Positions 20,321 to 31,806 are shown, counted from the stretch's first letter. The stretch: DNA of 64,000 nucleotides from Chaenocephalus aceratus (GCA_023974075.1 JAMFTG010000309.1:112001-176000), one strand, 5' to 3'. Numbers and translations are program-made. Notes: a model not told the origin generated them from the letters alone.

Positions 20321-20541
20321 GACTGTCTTAGGGAAGACAGCTTTTAGACGCAGCTCCTCCGTCTTGGAATAGTCTGCAATTGAAATGAAAACTGAACAAT
20401 CTGGTGCCACTAAATGTTTTTAAAGCTCGGTTGGATGCTACTCAATCGGAAGCTGTTGGTACCTGTTTATGTGGATAATTTTGTAAATTATGCTGTATGA
20501 TGTCCTTTTTATGTTTTCATGTTTGAAATGAAATGAAATGT

Positions 20542-21109
20542 AACAATTAGCATTTTACGTCAGTTACTTAGTGCATATTGTAATCGACAGATGACACACC
20601 ACTGCTCCTCTTTGTGGAGTAAAGCCTGTACCCTTCCTTCCTGCTCTCAAAACGCAGCCAGCAGCTCCCTCTCCAGGTATGTGATGGTTCCCTCCCTTCT
20701 ATATCTTCAGGTATGAACAACATGCTGGTACTGCAGAGGCTGCTTGGTGGCATTGAAAATAAGACTTTATTTCACAACAGAATAACACAATCAAAGGTTT
20801 AAATGGCTGTGTTGCGGGAAGTAATGCCGGTTTGGGTTGGTTAAGCGAGAGATAAAAAGACAAGAGAAAAAAAGGGTAACTAAGTACATTTAGTATACTT
20901 GTTTCTTATGTACTTTTTGTGAGTAATTCCATTTTGTGAGACCTTATACTTTTACATTTCATTCCGTTTTACTCCACTACATTAACCTGTAGTTACTAGT
21001 TACTAATGTTGTTAAATGCAAATTATAAATAAGATGCACTGCTAGAGTTTAAACTAGCCAGTGTCATGATAGAAATGTGTAGGCGTCAAAGATTTATTTT
21101 AATATGCAC
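20542..21109. other. Non-coding, no recognised feature
   Basis: AT-rich. Around 20900-21000 it has fish MITE-like words (AAGTACATTTAGTATACTTG, TTTTACTCCACTACATTA), without ends I can define. Confidence 0.35.
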
Positions 21110-21335
21110 CCAATTATGCAAATCTCCAACCCAGTCTCACGGCAATTTCGTGTTATAGTCACGACATTTAATCTATTGATTCGTGTTCACCAACACGATT
21201 TGAAAAGCAATGTATTTCTATTGGTAGTGTGTGTTTCGTGCACCCTTCTTTTTGTCCGGTCGGATCTTGGAAGACCGGAAGCTGTGGGGTTCCTAAAAAC
21301 CACGTTCTTTATATATACAGTCTATGGTTCTTACT
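21110..21335. repeat. Fish MITE fragment (CAGTCTCACGGCAATTTCGTG type)
   Basis: CCAGTCTCACGGCAATTTCG, TCTATTGATTCGTGTTCACC and AAGCAATGTATTTCTATTGG make up a common fish repeat. Diverged relatives are at ~36690-36785 and ~60452-60547. Confidence 0.45.
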
Positions 21336-22015
21336 CAATATCAAGCCACGATTATTGTTTTTATTTTAAATCATATAATGTCGTACTTTTTTTCCTTCTA
21401 ATGTTGCTATTCTTTTCTAAATAAACACACAGTTATTTACTCACAATAACACACAATTATCCTTGTTTTTATGAATTTGTTTAATTCCATAATCTTCGGG
21501 CTTTTTTGGCGTGGTTTCACCGAAGTAATGTTTTTTTTCTTCGATGGACACTATAATTAAAAGAATTTTACCATGTTCAATCTGAATTTACTTTAAAATA
21601 AAAAAAATCTGTATTGATTCTGACTCTTCTACATCCAACTCACAGGTGTATCATTACTTTGAGAACAAAGGTTATTAATGTAACCCTTTTAGAAGTGAAG
21701 TTATAGTCATTTATTCTGGGGCATGTCATTTTCGACCCTGAGACCTGAAAAACAGGCTCGGGGGTTTAAGAGGTTAATCCGGGCTAACGCCTATAATGAG
21801 TGAGAAATACTTAAAAGAGGTTGTGAATCCCTTTAAATGACATTGGGTTTAAAAGCCATAGATTCAGAAGACAATCTTAAAATAAGGTTTAAAATATCCT
21901 AATTCTTGGAATTGAAAATAACAAGTGGTTTAAATACAAACATTTCTTAAAAAGGTAAATGGCTCAATATACGGGTTAAGCCTTAGTATTCAGCAAGAAA
22001 AAAAGAGCTAGATAA
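21336..22015. other. Non-coding, no recognised gene
   Basis: AT-rich; GACCCTGAGACCTGAAAAAC and GGGGGTTTAAGAGGTTAA near 21740-21775 look like the 3' end of a piggyBac-type repeat, but no left end is found. Confidence 0.35.
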
Positions 22016-22034
22016 AGAGAGAGAGAGAAAGAGA

Positions 22035-22066
<32 letters not shown>

Positions 22067-22078
22067 AAGAGAAGAGCT
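22016..22078. repeat. GA-rich microsatellite
   Basis: GAGAGAGAGAAAGAGAGAGA and variants over ~60 bp; directly follows the 3' end of the minus-strand LINE and may be linked to its tail. Confidence 0.8.
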
Positions 22079-22334
22079 ATAGAAAGATTTGTTTTTGATT
22101 TTTGAAAACACTTTTATTTAGAATTTCAACAAACAAACTAAAATGTTCGCTTATTTACATTGAGAGAGAAATTCCATTTTTTTTTCTTACACAAAGACAT
22201 AGTTAAAGTGAGCTCCTCCCACAGAGCACACAGCTGGAGTGAAACACCACCGAGCTCACAGCTGGAGTGAAACACCACCGAGCTCACAGCTGGAGGGAAA
22301 CACCACCGGGTTAAGAACTTTTCCATGCTTCTCA

Positions 22335-25300
22335 TCAGACAGTGAAATCTAAATCTACGCTCACTCGTGCCTTTACCAAAGATACAAACATGTGATTGAG
22401 CTGCTGACCGGCTGTACTGTTTATTTTGTTTTTCCTGCTTTTGTAGATCGATATTTTTGCCTGCCCCACAATACAATTCAACAGTTCCCACTTCCCTGCA
22501 TTCTGCTTCTTGTAGCCAGCACCACAGATAAAAGCAGTCTCTGTAGAAACCTCCCCACAGTCTGAAAACACAGTTTGTAAAACATTAAAAAGAGGCTTCA
22601 GCCGGTGGCGGTCCAGGTAGCAGTGAGTGGTCGTCTCTCTGCGAGTGCAGAGCGGACACTCGGAGGACACGGTGGGGTTTATCTTCCACACAAAGGCGTT
22701 AACGCCCAGGGCCCCGTGGAGGATCCTCCACTGCAGGTCTCCTGACCGCTTGTTCAGTGGAGGTTTGTAGAAGAGCCTCCACACTGGTTCACAGGCCCCC
22801 GGGCCGTGAGGCCTCTGTTTCCACACCGTGTCTCTCCTCTCGCTTAGCTTCTGTTCGTTCAGGGCCAGAGTGCAGAGTCTATAAAAACCTTTCCCATTCA
22901 GCATGTGGAAGTCTGCATGGAGTCTGTGTGTGAGTCCATGCTGGTCTGCTCCATCCAGCATGTGGAAGTCTGGAGTCTGTGTTTGAGTCCATCCTGGTCT
23001 GCTAAAACCCCAATGTCTGGAAAAGGGTCCCCTTCGTCAGAGGTTTCCTTCCTGTTGGAATACTCCCGCAGCATCTCCATCTCATCGTCAGATAGCCTTT
23101 GAACCCACTCGTTCAGGATGGTTCTGGTGTGGCGGGCCGACTTCAGGCCGAGCAGAGAGGCCACGGCCTCGGTGTTGTGGAGTCCAGGACCTGCAGCATC
23201 CACGATGTTCCTCAGCTTCACGACCCCAACGGACTGAAGCCTCTCAGTGAGTGCAGGTCTGCTGCCGTCCTGGACGTCCAGCCGGGCCCCCCACACCAGA
23301 GGCTCTTCCAGGAGCCAGAACAGAGATGCTGCGGGACCCACTCTGGCCCATTTAAAAAGTGTCCATACTTTAAAGGGTCCTTTGTAAAACGGAGACAAAA
23401 CACACACACAAGTAAAATCACAGTTTGTTAAAAACAATGACGCATCCAAACCCAGGCCTGCTACCCCCCCTTAAAATGGTGCTGGCTACCGGCCTCCAGG
23501 CGACATCATCGTTTCCTGTCAGGTATCTTTGTAAAAACTGGAGTTTAAAAGCAGCTGCTCGACTCTCCAGGTGCACCAACCCTTGCCCCCTTCTTCCTGT
23601 GGCAGGTACAGCGTGCACTGAGGAACCCAGTACAGCATGCACTGAGGAACCCAGTGCAGCGTGCACTGAGGAACCCAGTGCAACGTGCACTGAGGAACCC
23701 AGTGCAACCCAAAAGAAATTTAAAATAATGCCTTGCAGCTTTTTTAAAAGACCAGCAGGGGGCTCCACACACCTTAGCTTATGCCAGAGGCTGGATGCTA
23801 CCAGGTTGTTGATGACCAGCACCCTGCCTCTGTAGGACATGAGGGGAAGCAACCAGCGCCACTTGTTGAGCTTCCCCTCCACCTTTTCTAAAAACCCCTT
23901 CCCAGTTTTTCTCCAGTGTGACCTCATCTCCAAGATGGACCCCCAGATACTTTAGACCCCCCCCCCTTCCATGTCAACCCACCTGGGAGTTGAGGGAGGC
24001 CACCAGTCCACTCCCCCACTGCTAGGGCCTCACTCTTAGCCCAGTTGACCTTTGCAGAGGAGATCTTTTGGAAAGTGTCCACCACCTGCCCTAGCTTTAA
24101 AACATCCTGTTGATTTTTTATAAAAACAATGATGCCGTCTGCATAGGCCGATAAAATAAAACGTGCATTAAAACCAGGTAAAACCAGACCCTCATTAAAA
24201 GAGCGGATGTTGTGTAGCATGGGTTCTATTGCCAGTGTGTACAACATGCCTGACATCGAGCAGCCTTGTCTGATCCCCCTGGTCACATCAAAGGGTCGAG
24301 ACAGACCGCCATTTATCTTAAGCACACTCTCAATGTTCACATACATCACCTTTATCTTGGCGATGAAGCCCGGGCTGAGGCCGAACCTCTCCAGCACCTT
24401 CCACAGGTAACGGTGCTCAACCCGGTCGAAAGCCTTTTCCTGGTCCAATGAAACCAGACCAGTGTCGAAACCCAAAGAACCAGAGACTTCCAAAATATCT
24501 CGAATTAGTGACACATTGTCAACAATTGACCTGCCGGGCACACAGTATGTCTGGGTCCGGTCTACCACCTGGTCCATCACCTTCCTCAGCCTGGAGGACA
24601 GGGCCCTGGACAGCAGCTTGTAGTCGGTGTACAGCAGAGAGACGGGCCTCCAGTTCTTTAACACGGCTCTTCTGCAGCTCAGAGGGAGGAAAGAGTCATT
24701 ACAACTTTCATTAAAAAGGTCCATTAGATCCTCTTTTAAAAAGTCCCAAATGTCTTGTAGAACTCTGGGGGGAGGCCATCTATTCCAGGGGCCTTCCCCC
24801 CTGCATGCTCTTGAGTGCTGCACACAGTTCCTCCTCAGTCAGGGGCCCGTCCAGCTCTTTGTTCGTCTCCTCAGACACTGTTGGTAGACCCCTGCAGAAC
24901 AGATTAAACCCTCCATCGTCTTCAGTGTCCTCACTGGTGAAGAGGTCGCAGTAGAAGTCCACCGCTCTCTGCCGGATCTGGCTGTTCTCCGTCAGCTGCT
25001 GTCCTCCTGCTGACCTCAGAGCGTGGATCAGCCTGCCCTGCCCGTTCTTCTTCTCCAGACTGAAGAAGTACTTTGTGGGCGAATCCATCATGGAAGCGCT
25101 CTGGAATCGGGACCGGACCAGCGCCCCCTGTGCTCTAGAACCCAGCAGGTCTGCCAAAATGGCTTTTTTAGATTTGAGGTCTTCAATACAACCTGGATTT
25201 CCTGTGGACTCTGCAAAGCTCTGCAGTTCCACTATTTCCATCTCCAGATCTCTCATAGACTTGGTGATGTCACGAGAAACATTGAGAGTGTACTGAAGAC

Positions 25301-25346
25301 AAAGCTGCTTGATGTCGGCTTTCCCACAATCCCACCACTGCTTCAA
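22335..25346 (-). pseudogene. L1-type ORF2 remnant (RT and C-terminal region)
   Basis: Fragments run 5' to 3' on the minus strand. Connector 25346-24780 has SPTKYFFSLEKKNGQG. RT 24823-23924 has SLLYTDYKLLSRALSSRLR, YCVPGRSIVDNV, LVSLDQEKAFDRVEHRYLW, RGIRQGCSMSGMLYTLAIEP and AYADGIIVF. The C-terminal parts at 23933-23418, 23449-22898 and 22961-22335 include WRILHGALGVNAFVWKINP and the CPLC...H zinc knuckle. The catalytic box reads Tyr-Ala-Asp-Gly, so the second aspartate is lost. A 24-bp minisatellite has grown inside it at 23605-23712. The protein would have nicked and reverse-transcribed LINE RNA; this copy cannot. Confidence 0.7.
23605..23712. repeat. 24-bp minisatellite inside LINE ORF2
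   Basis: About four and a half copies of a unit containing GTGCACTGAGGAACCCAGT, with A/G changes between units. 24 is a multiple of 3, so the frame is kept and the translation repeats an 8-residue unit (ALGSSVHV or a variant). Confidence 0.75.
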
Positions 25347-25600
25347 AGAGTTAAAATCCCCCTTCCTTTCTCTAAGACCTTTCCAAAAATAAATAAAAAC
25401 CTCTCTGAGATGTGTGTCTAAAAGCAGAGCAGTGTTAAAATGCCAATACGCGGGTTCCGGTTATGGCGTTGGAGTGATCGGTCGCATTGGCGTTTGCTCC
25501 CTAATCCTTTTTCGCTTTTACACATATACACCCAGACGTCTGCTACTTTTCTTACTTGATTAGTCATTAGTAGTGCCTCAGTAACTTTTTCGTTGTTGAA

Positions 25601-26482
25601 ATGAGTAAAACTCAAGGCAGTCGTGGCAAAAGTCAGCAACAAACTAAACTCTTCAGCTCGCAAGATAAAGAGGCTAACAAGATGGCTACCAGTGCTTCGG
25701 AAGCTAGCGTGCAGCCGCTAACACTCGATATGCTAGTCGGAGAGCTTGAGAAACTGCGTAAAGACGTAACAGGTGAACTTACCGCTTCCATGAACACCGC
25801 CCTGGCCCCAATCCAAGCCTCTCTTCAAAAGATCACAGACACCGTGGCTACACATACTGCCACCATCACCAGAATGGAAACGGCTCTCAGCGCTCATTCA
25901 GATGGAATCACTACTCTGGAGCGAGAGGTGGCCGTATTGAAATCCAAGTTGGAGACCACTAATCAGGTGAATGACAGATTGCAGCTGGCGGTGGAAGACC
26001 TGGTTTCACGTTCCAAACGACAGAATCTCCGTGTGATTGGCATTCCAGAAGGAATGGAGGGGGATGATGCTCGTCTCTTCATGACTACACTGTTCAAGAA
26101 GATGGTCGGAGACCCTCAGCTGGATACCTTGGAGCTAGACCGTGCACATCGCAGTCTGGCTCCGAAACCACCGCAAGGTTCCCGGCCCCTCATTGTCCAC
26201 TTCCATAAATATGCCCTGAAGGAACGTGTGCTGCTGTGGGCTAGGAAATCCCGGGATGTCTCGTACCAAGGTCATCCCATCAGGATCTTTGAAGATTTCA
26301 GCGCCACACTCGCCAAGAAGCGGGCCGCCTTTAACAAAGTGAAGTCGCAGCTCTACAAGGAGGGAATACGCTTCGGCTTACTCTACCCAGCCCTCCTGCG
26401 TGTTACTATTAACGGACAGACTCGCATTTTTGACTCCGCGGAAGAGGCAGAGCGTTTCTACCAGGTTCATAGCAGTAAGTGA
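25601..26482 (+). CDS. L1 ORF1p, RNA-binding coiled-coil protein
   Basis: 293 residues from ATG 25601, the first ATG after the leader. The N-terminus is Ser/Gln/Lys-rich. A long coiled coil follows (about residues 40-135, with heptads such as LEREVAVLKSKLETTNQVND), then the RRM-like core starting QNLRVIGIPEGMEG and the C-terminal domain (RPLIVHFHKYALKERVL, ending in RVTINGQTRIF). This is the transposase_22 layout of L1 ORF1 proteins, which trimerise, coat LINE RNA and chaperone it during target-primed reverse transcription. It is uninterrupted, unlike ORF2, so it could still bind RNA if transcribed. Confidence 0.8.
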   Translation: MSKTQGSRGKSQQQTKLFSSQDKEANKMATSASEASVQPLTLDMLVGELEKLRKDVTGELTASMNTALAPIQASLQKITDTVATHTATITRMETALSAHSDGITTLEREVAVLKSKLETTNQVNDRLQLAVEDLVSRSKRQNLRVIGIPEGMEGDDARLFMTTLFKKMVGDPQLDTLELDRAHRSLAPKPPQGSRPLIVHFHKYALKERVLLWARKSRDVSYQGHPIRIFEDFSATLAKKRAAFNKVKSQLYKEGIRFGLLYPALLRVTINGQTRIFDSAEEAERFYQVHSSK

Positions 26483-27042
26483 ATGATCAGGACTCTGTCC
26501 ACATACCCCCTCTGAATCTTGTTTTTCACTTAAGTTATTTTTATTTCTATAACCGAGCTGAAGCTACACGGACATGAACGTTAAATTAGACATTGCTTGC
26601 AGCTCCCTGCTAGGCCAATAGAGGTCACTGCTGTCTCGTTTATGGGGGTGTGGACTGGGGAATGACTGCAAATCAGATGGGGTTGTATATGTGATAATTA
26701 TACATTTTGAAGGGAAGCCAACTACACCGTAGTTAACCGGAGGTGTGCAGAACATTTCCTGCGTGCTCATCTACGTTACAGGATGAGTTTAGGACAAGGT
26801 TGTAGGTATTTGTTAGAGATTCAGACATCTGATCTCGTTGGGTTGTGTTTTTTGTGTGTGTTTTTTTCTTTCTCTTTCTTTCTCTTTCTTTCTATTTTTT
26901 CTCAATACGGGAGGAACCTTTTTCTTTGGTGCCCATCTTTATAACACATTTGAAGTTGTTACCTTGCTCTGTGTTGTAGCCTACTGGCTAATTCATAATT
27001 TCATCATATTATTCCAAAGGCTGATATTGTGGCTCATGCTCT
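26483..27042 (+). other. L1 inter-ORF spacer
   Basis: 560 bp without coding signal; includes a pyrimidine-rich patch (TTTCTTTCTCTTTC) at ~26865-26900. Confidence 0.5.
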
Positions 27043-30000
27043 ATGGCTGATATAAGACAGAGAGCTATGCAAGGATCAATCAGGTTTACAAGCTGGAATG
27101 TCAGAGGACTTGGCGGGCCTACTAAAAGAGCCAGAGTATTTTCACATCTTAAGGATATGACGACGGACATTGCTTTTCTGCAGGAGACCCACCTGCGTGT
27201 CTGTGACCACACCAGACTGCGGAAACCCTGGGTCGGACAAGTGTTCCACTCCAGCTTCAATAGCCGTTCCAGAGGTACAGCAATTTTACTACACAAATGA
27301 CTGCAGTTCTCTTTAGAAAAGTGTATTTCTGATACAAATGGGCGTTACATTATAGTCGTGGGTGTATTGCTCCAAATTCCTGTTATTATGGTTTGCGTCT
27401 ATGCCCCTAATTGGAGTTGTCCTAATTTTATGACATCCTTATTCTCATTAATCCCATGCCTGGATTCACACCACCTTATTTTGGGGGGAGATCTTAATTT
27501 GGTTGTTAATCCTGCCCTTGATTTATCCAAGCCAAAAAAAACTAACCCCATCTAGTACGGCTAGAGCTCTTATGTCACTTGTGGACCAAATCGGTTGTGT
27601 GGATACGTGGAGATTCAGCCACCCACCAGCAAAAGAGTTTTCATTCTACTCCCATGTTCATCAAACATATTCTCGCATTGATTATTTTTTTTTAGACAAA
27701 ATACTCATTCCTTCAGTGAAATTATGTGAATATTCAGCAATAGTCATATCAGACCATGCCCCCCTTTTATTAGACTTGGAATTGCTTCCTAAAAGTGGAC
27801 AGCGCTCAAATTGGAGATTGAACACTGGGTTATTATCTTCTAATAAATTCTGCGAATTTATTTCTGAGAAAATTAGACTCTTTATCCTAAATAACAAATC
27901 TGACTCGACTTCTCCTTCCCTCCTGTGGGAAACCTGTAAAGCGGTAATTCGCGGTGAGATTATCTCTTACAGTGCCAGGGAACATAAGCAGCAAATACAG
28001 AGACAACTTGAGCTGATGGAAGCAATTCGACAAATTGACAGACAGAACCCCTCTTCTCCTAGTCCCGCTCTTCAGACGGAGAGACTCAAGCTCCAAACTG
28101 AATTTGATCTTATTTCCACAAACAAAGCAGAGTTTGTTTTAAGGCGCACAAAGAGTACCTATTATGAATATGGGGACAAGGCCGGCCGACTGCTAGCGTT
28201 ACAACTAAAGCGTCAATCTGCCTCACGTTTTATTACACAAATTCGCAAATCCCCCCATACAATAGTTACAGACCCAAAGGAGATAAATAATGTTTTCGCT
28301 TCGTACTATTCTAATCTTTACCAATCAGAGGCTCCACCTGACAACATCTTAATGAAACCATTTTTGGATAATTTGGACTTCCCTACGATCAACGAAACAA
28401 GTAAAAGGAATCTAGATGCTCCACTCAGTTTAAAGGAGGTTACAGACAGTCTCAGATTAATACAGAATGGCAAGGCACCGGGCCCGGACGGCTTCCCAGC
28501 TGACTTTTTAAAGAAATTCTCTGATCAACTGGCTCCCTTGCTATTGGACATGTTCAACTACTCCTTAGAGCGTGGGTCCCTTCCTCCATCCGTAACTCAA
28601 GCATCAATTTCACTCATTCCAAAAAAAAACAAAGATCCAGCAGAATGTAGCAGCTGGAGACCTATTAGTTTGCTCAACTCTGACATAAAGCTATTAGCTA
28701 AGACCCTGGCTAGCCGTCTGGACCCCTATCTACCAAACATTATTTTGGGTAATCAAACTGGCTTCATAAGGGGTAGACAGTTGTCCTCAAATATTCGTCG
28801 CCTCCTTAATATTATAATGTCTAAGTCTAGCACACAAGAGGCTGAAATGGTAATCTCTATGGATGCGGAGAAGGCTTTTGACCGAGTGGAGTGGGGCTAT
28901 TTATTTTCAGCTCTTGACAAGTTTGGTTTTGGTCAAAGATATATTTCATGGATTCAATTATTGTATAGTGCTCCTACAGCTAGTGTGACTACCAACTCCA
29001 CTCAATCCAAATGTATCCCCTTACACCAGCTTTTACAGGTATCTATAGGAATGGGGTTGAACACAGGGTTTCGCTGTACGCAGATGATTTGCTGCTCTAT
29101 GTCTCGAACCCTACGGTCAGTATTAACGGGATTCTTGACGTTTTACAAACGTTTGGTTCCTTTTCGGGATACAAGTTGAACATCAGTAAGAGCGAATGCT
29201 TCCCTCTTAATCTTGCGGCAAAACAGATTCCGGCCCAGAGTCTGCCTTTTCATTTGGCCTCCTTTGGTTTCCGGTACCTGGGCATTAATATTTCACATAG
29301 TCTCCCCTCACTTCATAAGCATAACGTTTTGAAGTTGGTGAAGGAGGTTAAATCTGACCTACAGCGCTGGAACTCTCTCCCTCTGTCGATTGTAGGTAGA
29401 ATCAATTCAATCAAAATGAATGTGCTTCCAAGATCCTCATTCCTCTTTCAATGTTTACCATTATTCCTCCCCAAATAATTTTTTAAGGACTTAGACAAGA
29501 CTATTTCATCTTTTATTTGGGCAGGAAAGACCCCAAGGGTAACATATTCTGTCCTACAAAGGGCTAAAGAAGATGGTGGCCTTGCTCTACCTAACCTTCT
29601 GGCATACTATTGGGCGGCCAATATTCAAAAGATTCACACTTGGCACAACTCCCCCATTACAGACTGGTGCCAGATGGAAGCGCGGACTTGTGGCTCTATC
29701 TCTTTATCGTCGTTAATTTGTGCCCCCCTAAAATCATATCCTGCTAAATGCGTATCCAACCCAATTGTACAATCTACTGTAAAGATTTGGAGGCAATTTA
29801 GACGCCACTTTAAAATTGTTTCCCTTTCCCTGCTAATGCCCATTTGTAATAATCATATTTTTCTTCCTTCATCTCTTGACCCAGTTTTCTCTTTGTGGAA
29901 GGAGAAAGGGTTGGTTTATTTCAAACAACTTTTTGTTGATAACATTTTTGTCTCCTTCGATATTCTCAAGACTAAATTTGACCTTCCAAACTCTCAGTTA

Positions 30001-30753
30001 TTTAGATATTTTCAAATCCGAGACTTTGCTCGTTGTAACTTCCCCAATTTTCCTCATCAACCACCTAATTTTCTCATTGATACAATTCTATTGACCCCTG
30101 TACGTGGAGTAATTTCAGCCGTGGGGAAGTTAATCTTGTCAGCACTATCATCTCCTTTAGCGACTAGGAACATCTGGGAGAAGGAGCTTGGGGCTACCTT
30201 TTCAGATGAATGGTGGCAGGGGGCCCTAGACAGAGTCAACTCTACTTCATCTTGCGCCAGACTGACACTGATACAGTTTAAGGTCCTACACAGATCACAC
30301 CTGACCAAAGTTAGACTCAGCAAACTGTTTGACACAAGTGAGATGTGTGATAGATGCTCTCTCTCTCCGGCCAACCACACATACATGTTTTTCTCCTGTC
30401 CAAAGCTGGGTTCATTCTGGTCCTCTTTTTATGATACACTCTCAAAGGCCTTCAATAAGCCGGTGGTTCCTAGCCCTTTAATTTCTATTTTTGGTGTCCC
30501 TGAGGAATTCTCTAGTTTCACTAACAAGGAGAGAAATGTTATTGCTTTTGCTTCACTTGTAGCCCGCAGACGTATTTTACTGCAGTGGAAGGACCAGAAA
30601 CCTCCATCTTCTCAGTCGTGGTTGAAGGACTTAATGTCTTTCTTATACTTAGAGAAGATTAAGTATAGTATAAGGGGATGCTCTGATAAATTTAGTAAAA
30701 CCTGGGATCCTATTCTCTCTTTTGTCAATTCGATTCCTTCTTTAGGGGATTAG
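27043..30753 (+). pseudogene. L1 ORF2 (endonuclease + reverse transcriptase), broken
   Basis: Starts at ATG 27043. Endonuclease motifs are SWNVRGLGG, AFLQETHL, LILGGDLNLV, RIDYFFLD and ISDHAPLL. RT motifs are GKAPGPDGFPADF, SLIPKKNKDP, SSWRPISLLNSDIKLLAK, SMDAEKAFDRVEW and LYADDLLLYV (YADD at 29077-29088). The end has a zinc knuckle (CDRCSLSPANH...C at ~30345-30400). Lesions: TGA at 27298, a shift near 27540 in a run of A, a deletion near 29025 that removes the conserved RQGCPLSP-type block and shifts the frame, and TAA at 29476. The remaining open parts are 27503-29179, 29011-29478 and 29674-30753. Catalytic residues of both domains survive, but not in one frame. Confidence 0.8.
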
Positions 30754-30840
30754 ACAATTCTATTACTCATTAATGTACGTCGTAGCTACTATTGAGACTG
30801 GACAGTTATAATGCAATGATAAGTGATTGTCTCCTTTAGC

Positions 30841-31130
30841 GTGTGAATGGTCATGCAGCCCAATGTGCATGGTGCAACACAGTGTTTCTTTGTATTTCTG
30901 TGCTTTTGTGATATCCTCTTGTATTTAAAGGGAACATGGGAGAAACCTCAGGGAGAGCAAAAGAGGAGGGATCCCTCTCCCAGGACGGACAGACGTGCAA
31001 TAGATGCCGTGTGTAAATTGAAAAGATAATACATTTGCAACATAGGTAGTCCAAATGTTTGGAAATGCATGTGTGTGTATAATAGGAAGATGATATAAGA
31101 TACTATATGTATGCATGTAGTACCACCCTT
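30841..31130 (-). repeat. Fish LINE-tail-type repeat, inverse of 48750-48930
   Basis: ~30926-31088 read in reverse shows ACATGCATTTCCAAACAT-like sequence, CTATGTTGCAAATGTATTAT, GGGATCCCTCCTC and CATGTTCCCTTTAAA, the same order as 48779-48925. It is part of a widespread fish repeat whose fuller copy is at 48660-49175. Confidence 0.5.
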
Positions 31131-31381
31131 GCTAGCGATTCCCTCTCTAGTTTAGCATACTCAGCTTCGTTGTCCCTGGCCATAGAATCACGATGTTATG
31201 GGGCCGGAAAAAACTGGGGGAAAATACACACTAGCGGGTACTACGCTATATGGAAAGGCCACCAAAAACTGTCCTGGCCTGGACGCTAAAGGACGTTAAA
31301 ACGGGGCTAGCCGCTGCAATGGAAATGCGCTATAACATACCTTATTCTTACTCCGAGCACTACTTCTGCTCCTCCGTCGCT

Positions 31382-31711
31382 TCACACTTGCAGAGGGCGA
31401 TTTCTCAACTGGCCGAACTGGTGTCCTGGTCGGTGATGAAAGACCGATGGTACTGCATCTCCATTAAGTAATGGTTGTTCCATAAATCCCATGTTATGTT
31501 TGATCATACTCTCTGAGTAGTCGTCCGGAAATTTGAAATGTTCGCTGCATACATGAGCCTGTGAATCTTTCGGTTCGGGCCGGCCACATTTCGTTAGCCA
31601 CTGCCTCCGAATGTACTTCTTACGCTTACCTTTTGGCAACAGATGGAACCGAGCATTCCGTGGATTGTTTCTATCAGAATTGTGGCAATATTTCGCGATA
31701 CAGTGAGGCAT
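31382..31711 (-). CDS. THAP-domain protein, N-terminal exon
   Basis: 109 residues from ATG 31711 on the minus strand. The THAP zinc finger spans about residues 1-85. It has the start MPHCIAKYC (Cys 4 and 9), then FHLLPKGKRKKYIRRQWL with the invariant Pro and Trp, then HVCSEHF giving the second Cys and His of C2CH, and finally DAVPSVF, which is the AVPxxF box closing THAP domains. THAP proteins bind DNA sequence-specifically as transcription regulators or, in P-element relatives, as transposases. The frame stops soon after (TGA 31382), near a possible donor (CTGCAA|GTGTGA), so further exons are likely but not recognised. Upstream lies a CpG-type promoter. Which THAP paralogue is unknown. Confidence 0.7.
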   Translation of the reverse strand: MPHCIAKYCHNSDRNNPRNARFHLLPKGKRKKYIRRQWLTKCGRPEPKDSQAHVCSEHFKFPDDYSESMIKHNMGFMEQPLLNGDAVPSVFHHRPGHQFGQLRNRPLQV

Positions 31712-31773
31712 ATTTGAAGAGAGAAACTACAGTAAATAACATGGAGATCAACGTGTCTTCGAAAACCAAACGC

Positions 31774-31806
31774 ATGGTTTACGTCACGTCCGGAAAATGG
31801 CGGCGC
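31774..31806 (-). promoter_or_regulatory. YY1/ETS/CRE-like promoter cluster before the THAP exon
   Basis: Within 30 bp: TTACGTCA (CRE/ATF-like, 31779-31786), TCCGGA (ETS core, 31789-31794) and AAAATGGCGGCG (YY1-like, 31794-31805). Such clusters sit at start sites of TATA-less vertebrate promoters. It is ~65-95 bp before ATG 31711, and its orientation would also allow plus-strand transcription. Use inferred. Confidence 0.5.

Larger units (their letters stand above)
17342..20541 (+). mobile_element. Decayed L2/CR1-type (Jockey superfamily) LINE
   Basis: In order it holds a GC-rich 5' part with an imperfect ~120-bp tandem repeat (17409-17500 and 17528-17630), an APE-type endonuclease region, a connector and a reverse transcriptase. 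It ends in a short tandem tail (GAAATGAAATGAAATG at ~20526-20541), which is how L2-type LINEs end instead of in poly(A). Reading frames are broken by at least several stops and shifts, so it is immobile. Clade within L2/CR1/Rex1 is not resolved. Confidence 0.7.
22085..25430 (-). mobile_element. 5'-truncated L1/Tx1-type LINE, decayed
   Basis: Minus-strand reverse transcriptase and C-terminal region, about 3.3 kb, ending in an AATAAAAGTG stretch at ~22110. It begins inside ORF2 near 25420, where the next L1 starts on the other strand. The frame shifts between 25346, 24780, 23924, 23418, 22898 and 22335, so it is dead. L1-like features are the RQGCSMSG motif and the long C-terminal region with a CPLCTRRETTTHCY zinc-knuckle-like end. 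Confidence 0.7.
25449..30840 (+). mobile_element. Nearly full-length L1-type LINE
   Basis: The two-ORF layout is typical of fish L1. A 5' leader (~25449-25600) is followed by ORF1 (25601-26482), a 560-bp spacer, then ORF2 (27043-30753) with endonuclease, reverse transcriptase and a C-terminal zinc knuckle. ORF1 is intact, ORF2 is broken by stops, shifts and one internal deletion. The start abuts the truncated minus-strand LINE at ~25430. The 3' end is not sharply defined; no long poly(A) is visible. Confidence 0.75.

Noticed and set aside
31250..31471. Plus-strand ORF overlapping the THAP exon
   Set aside because: Mostly opposite and downstream of the THAP frame, no domain, no promoter on that strand at a fitting distance.
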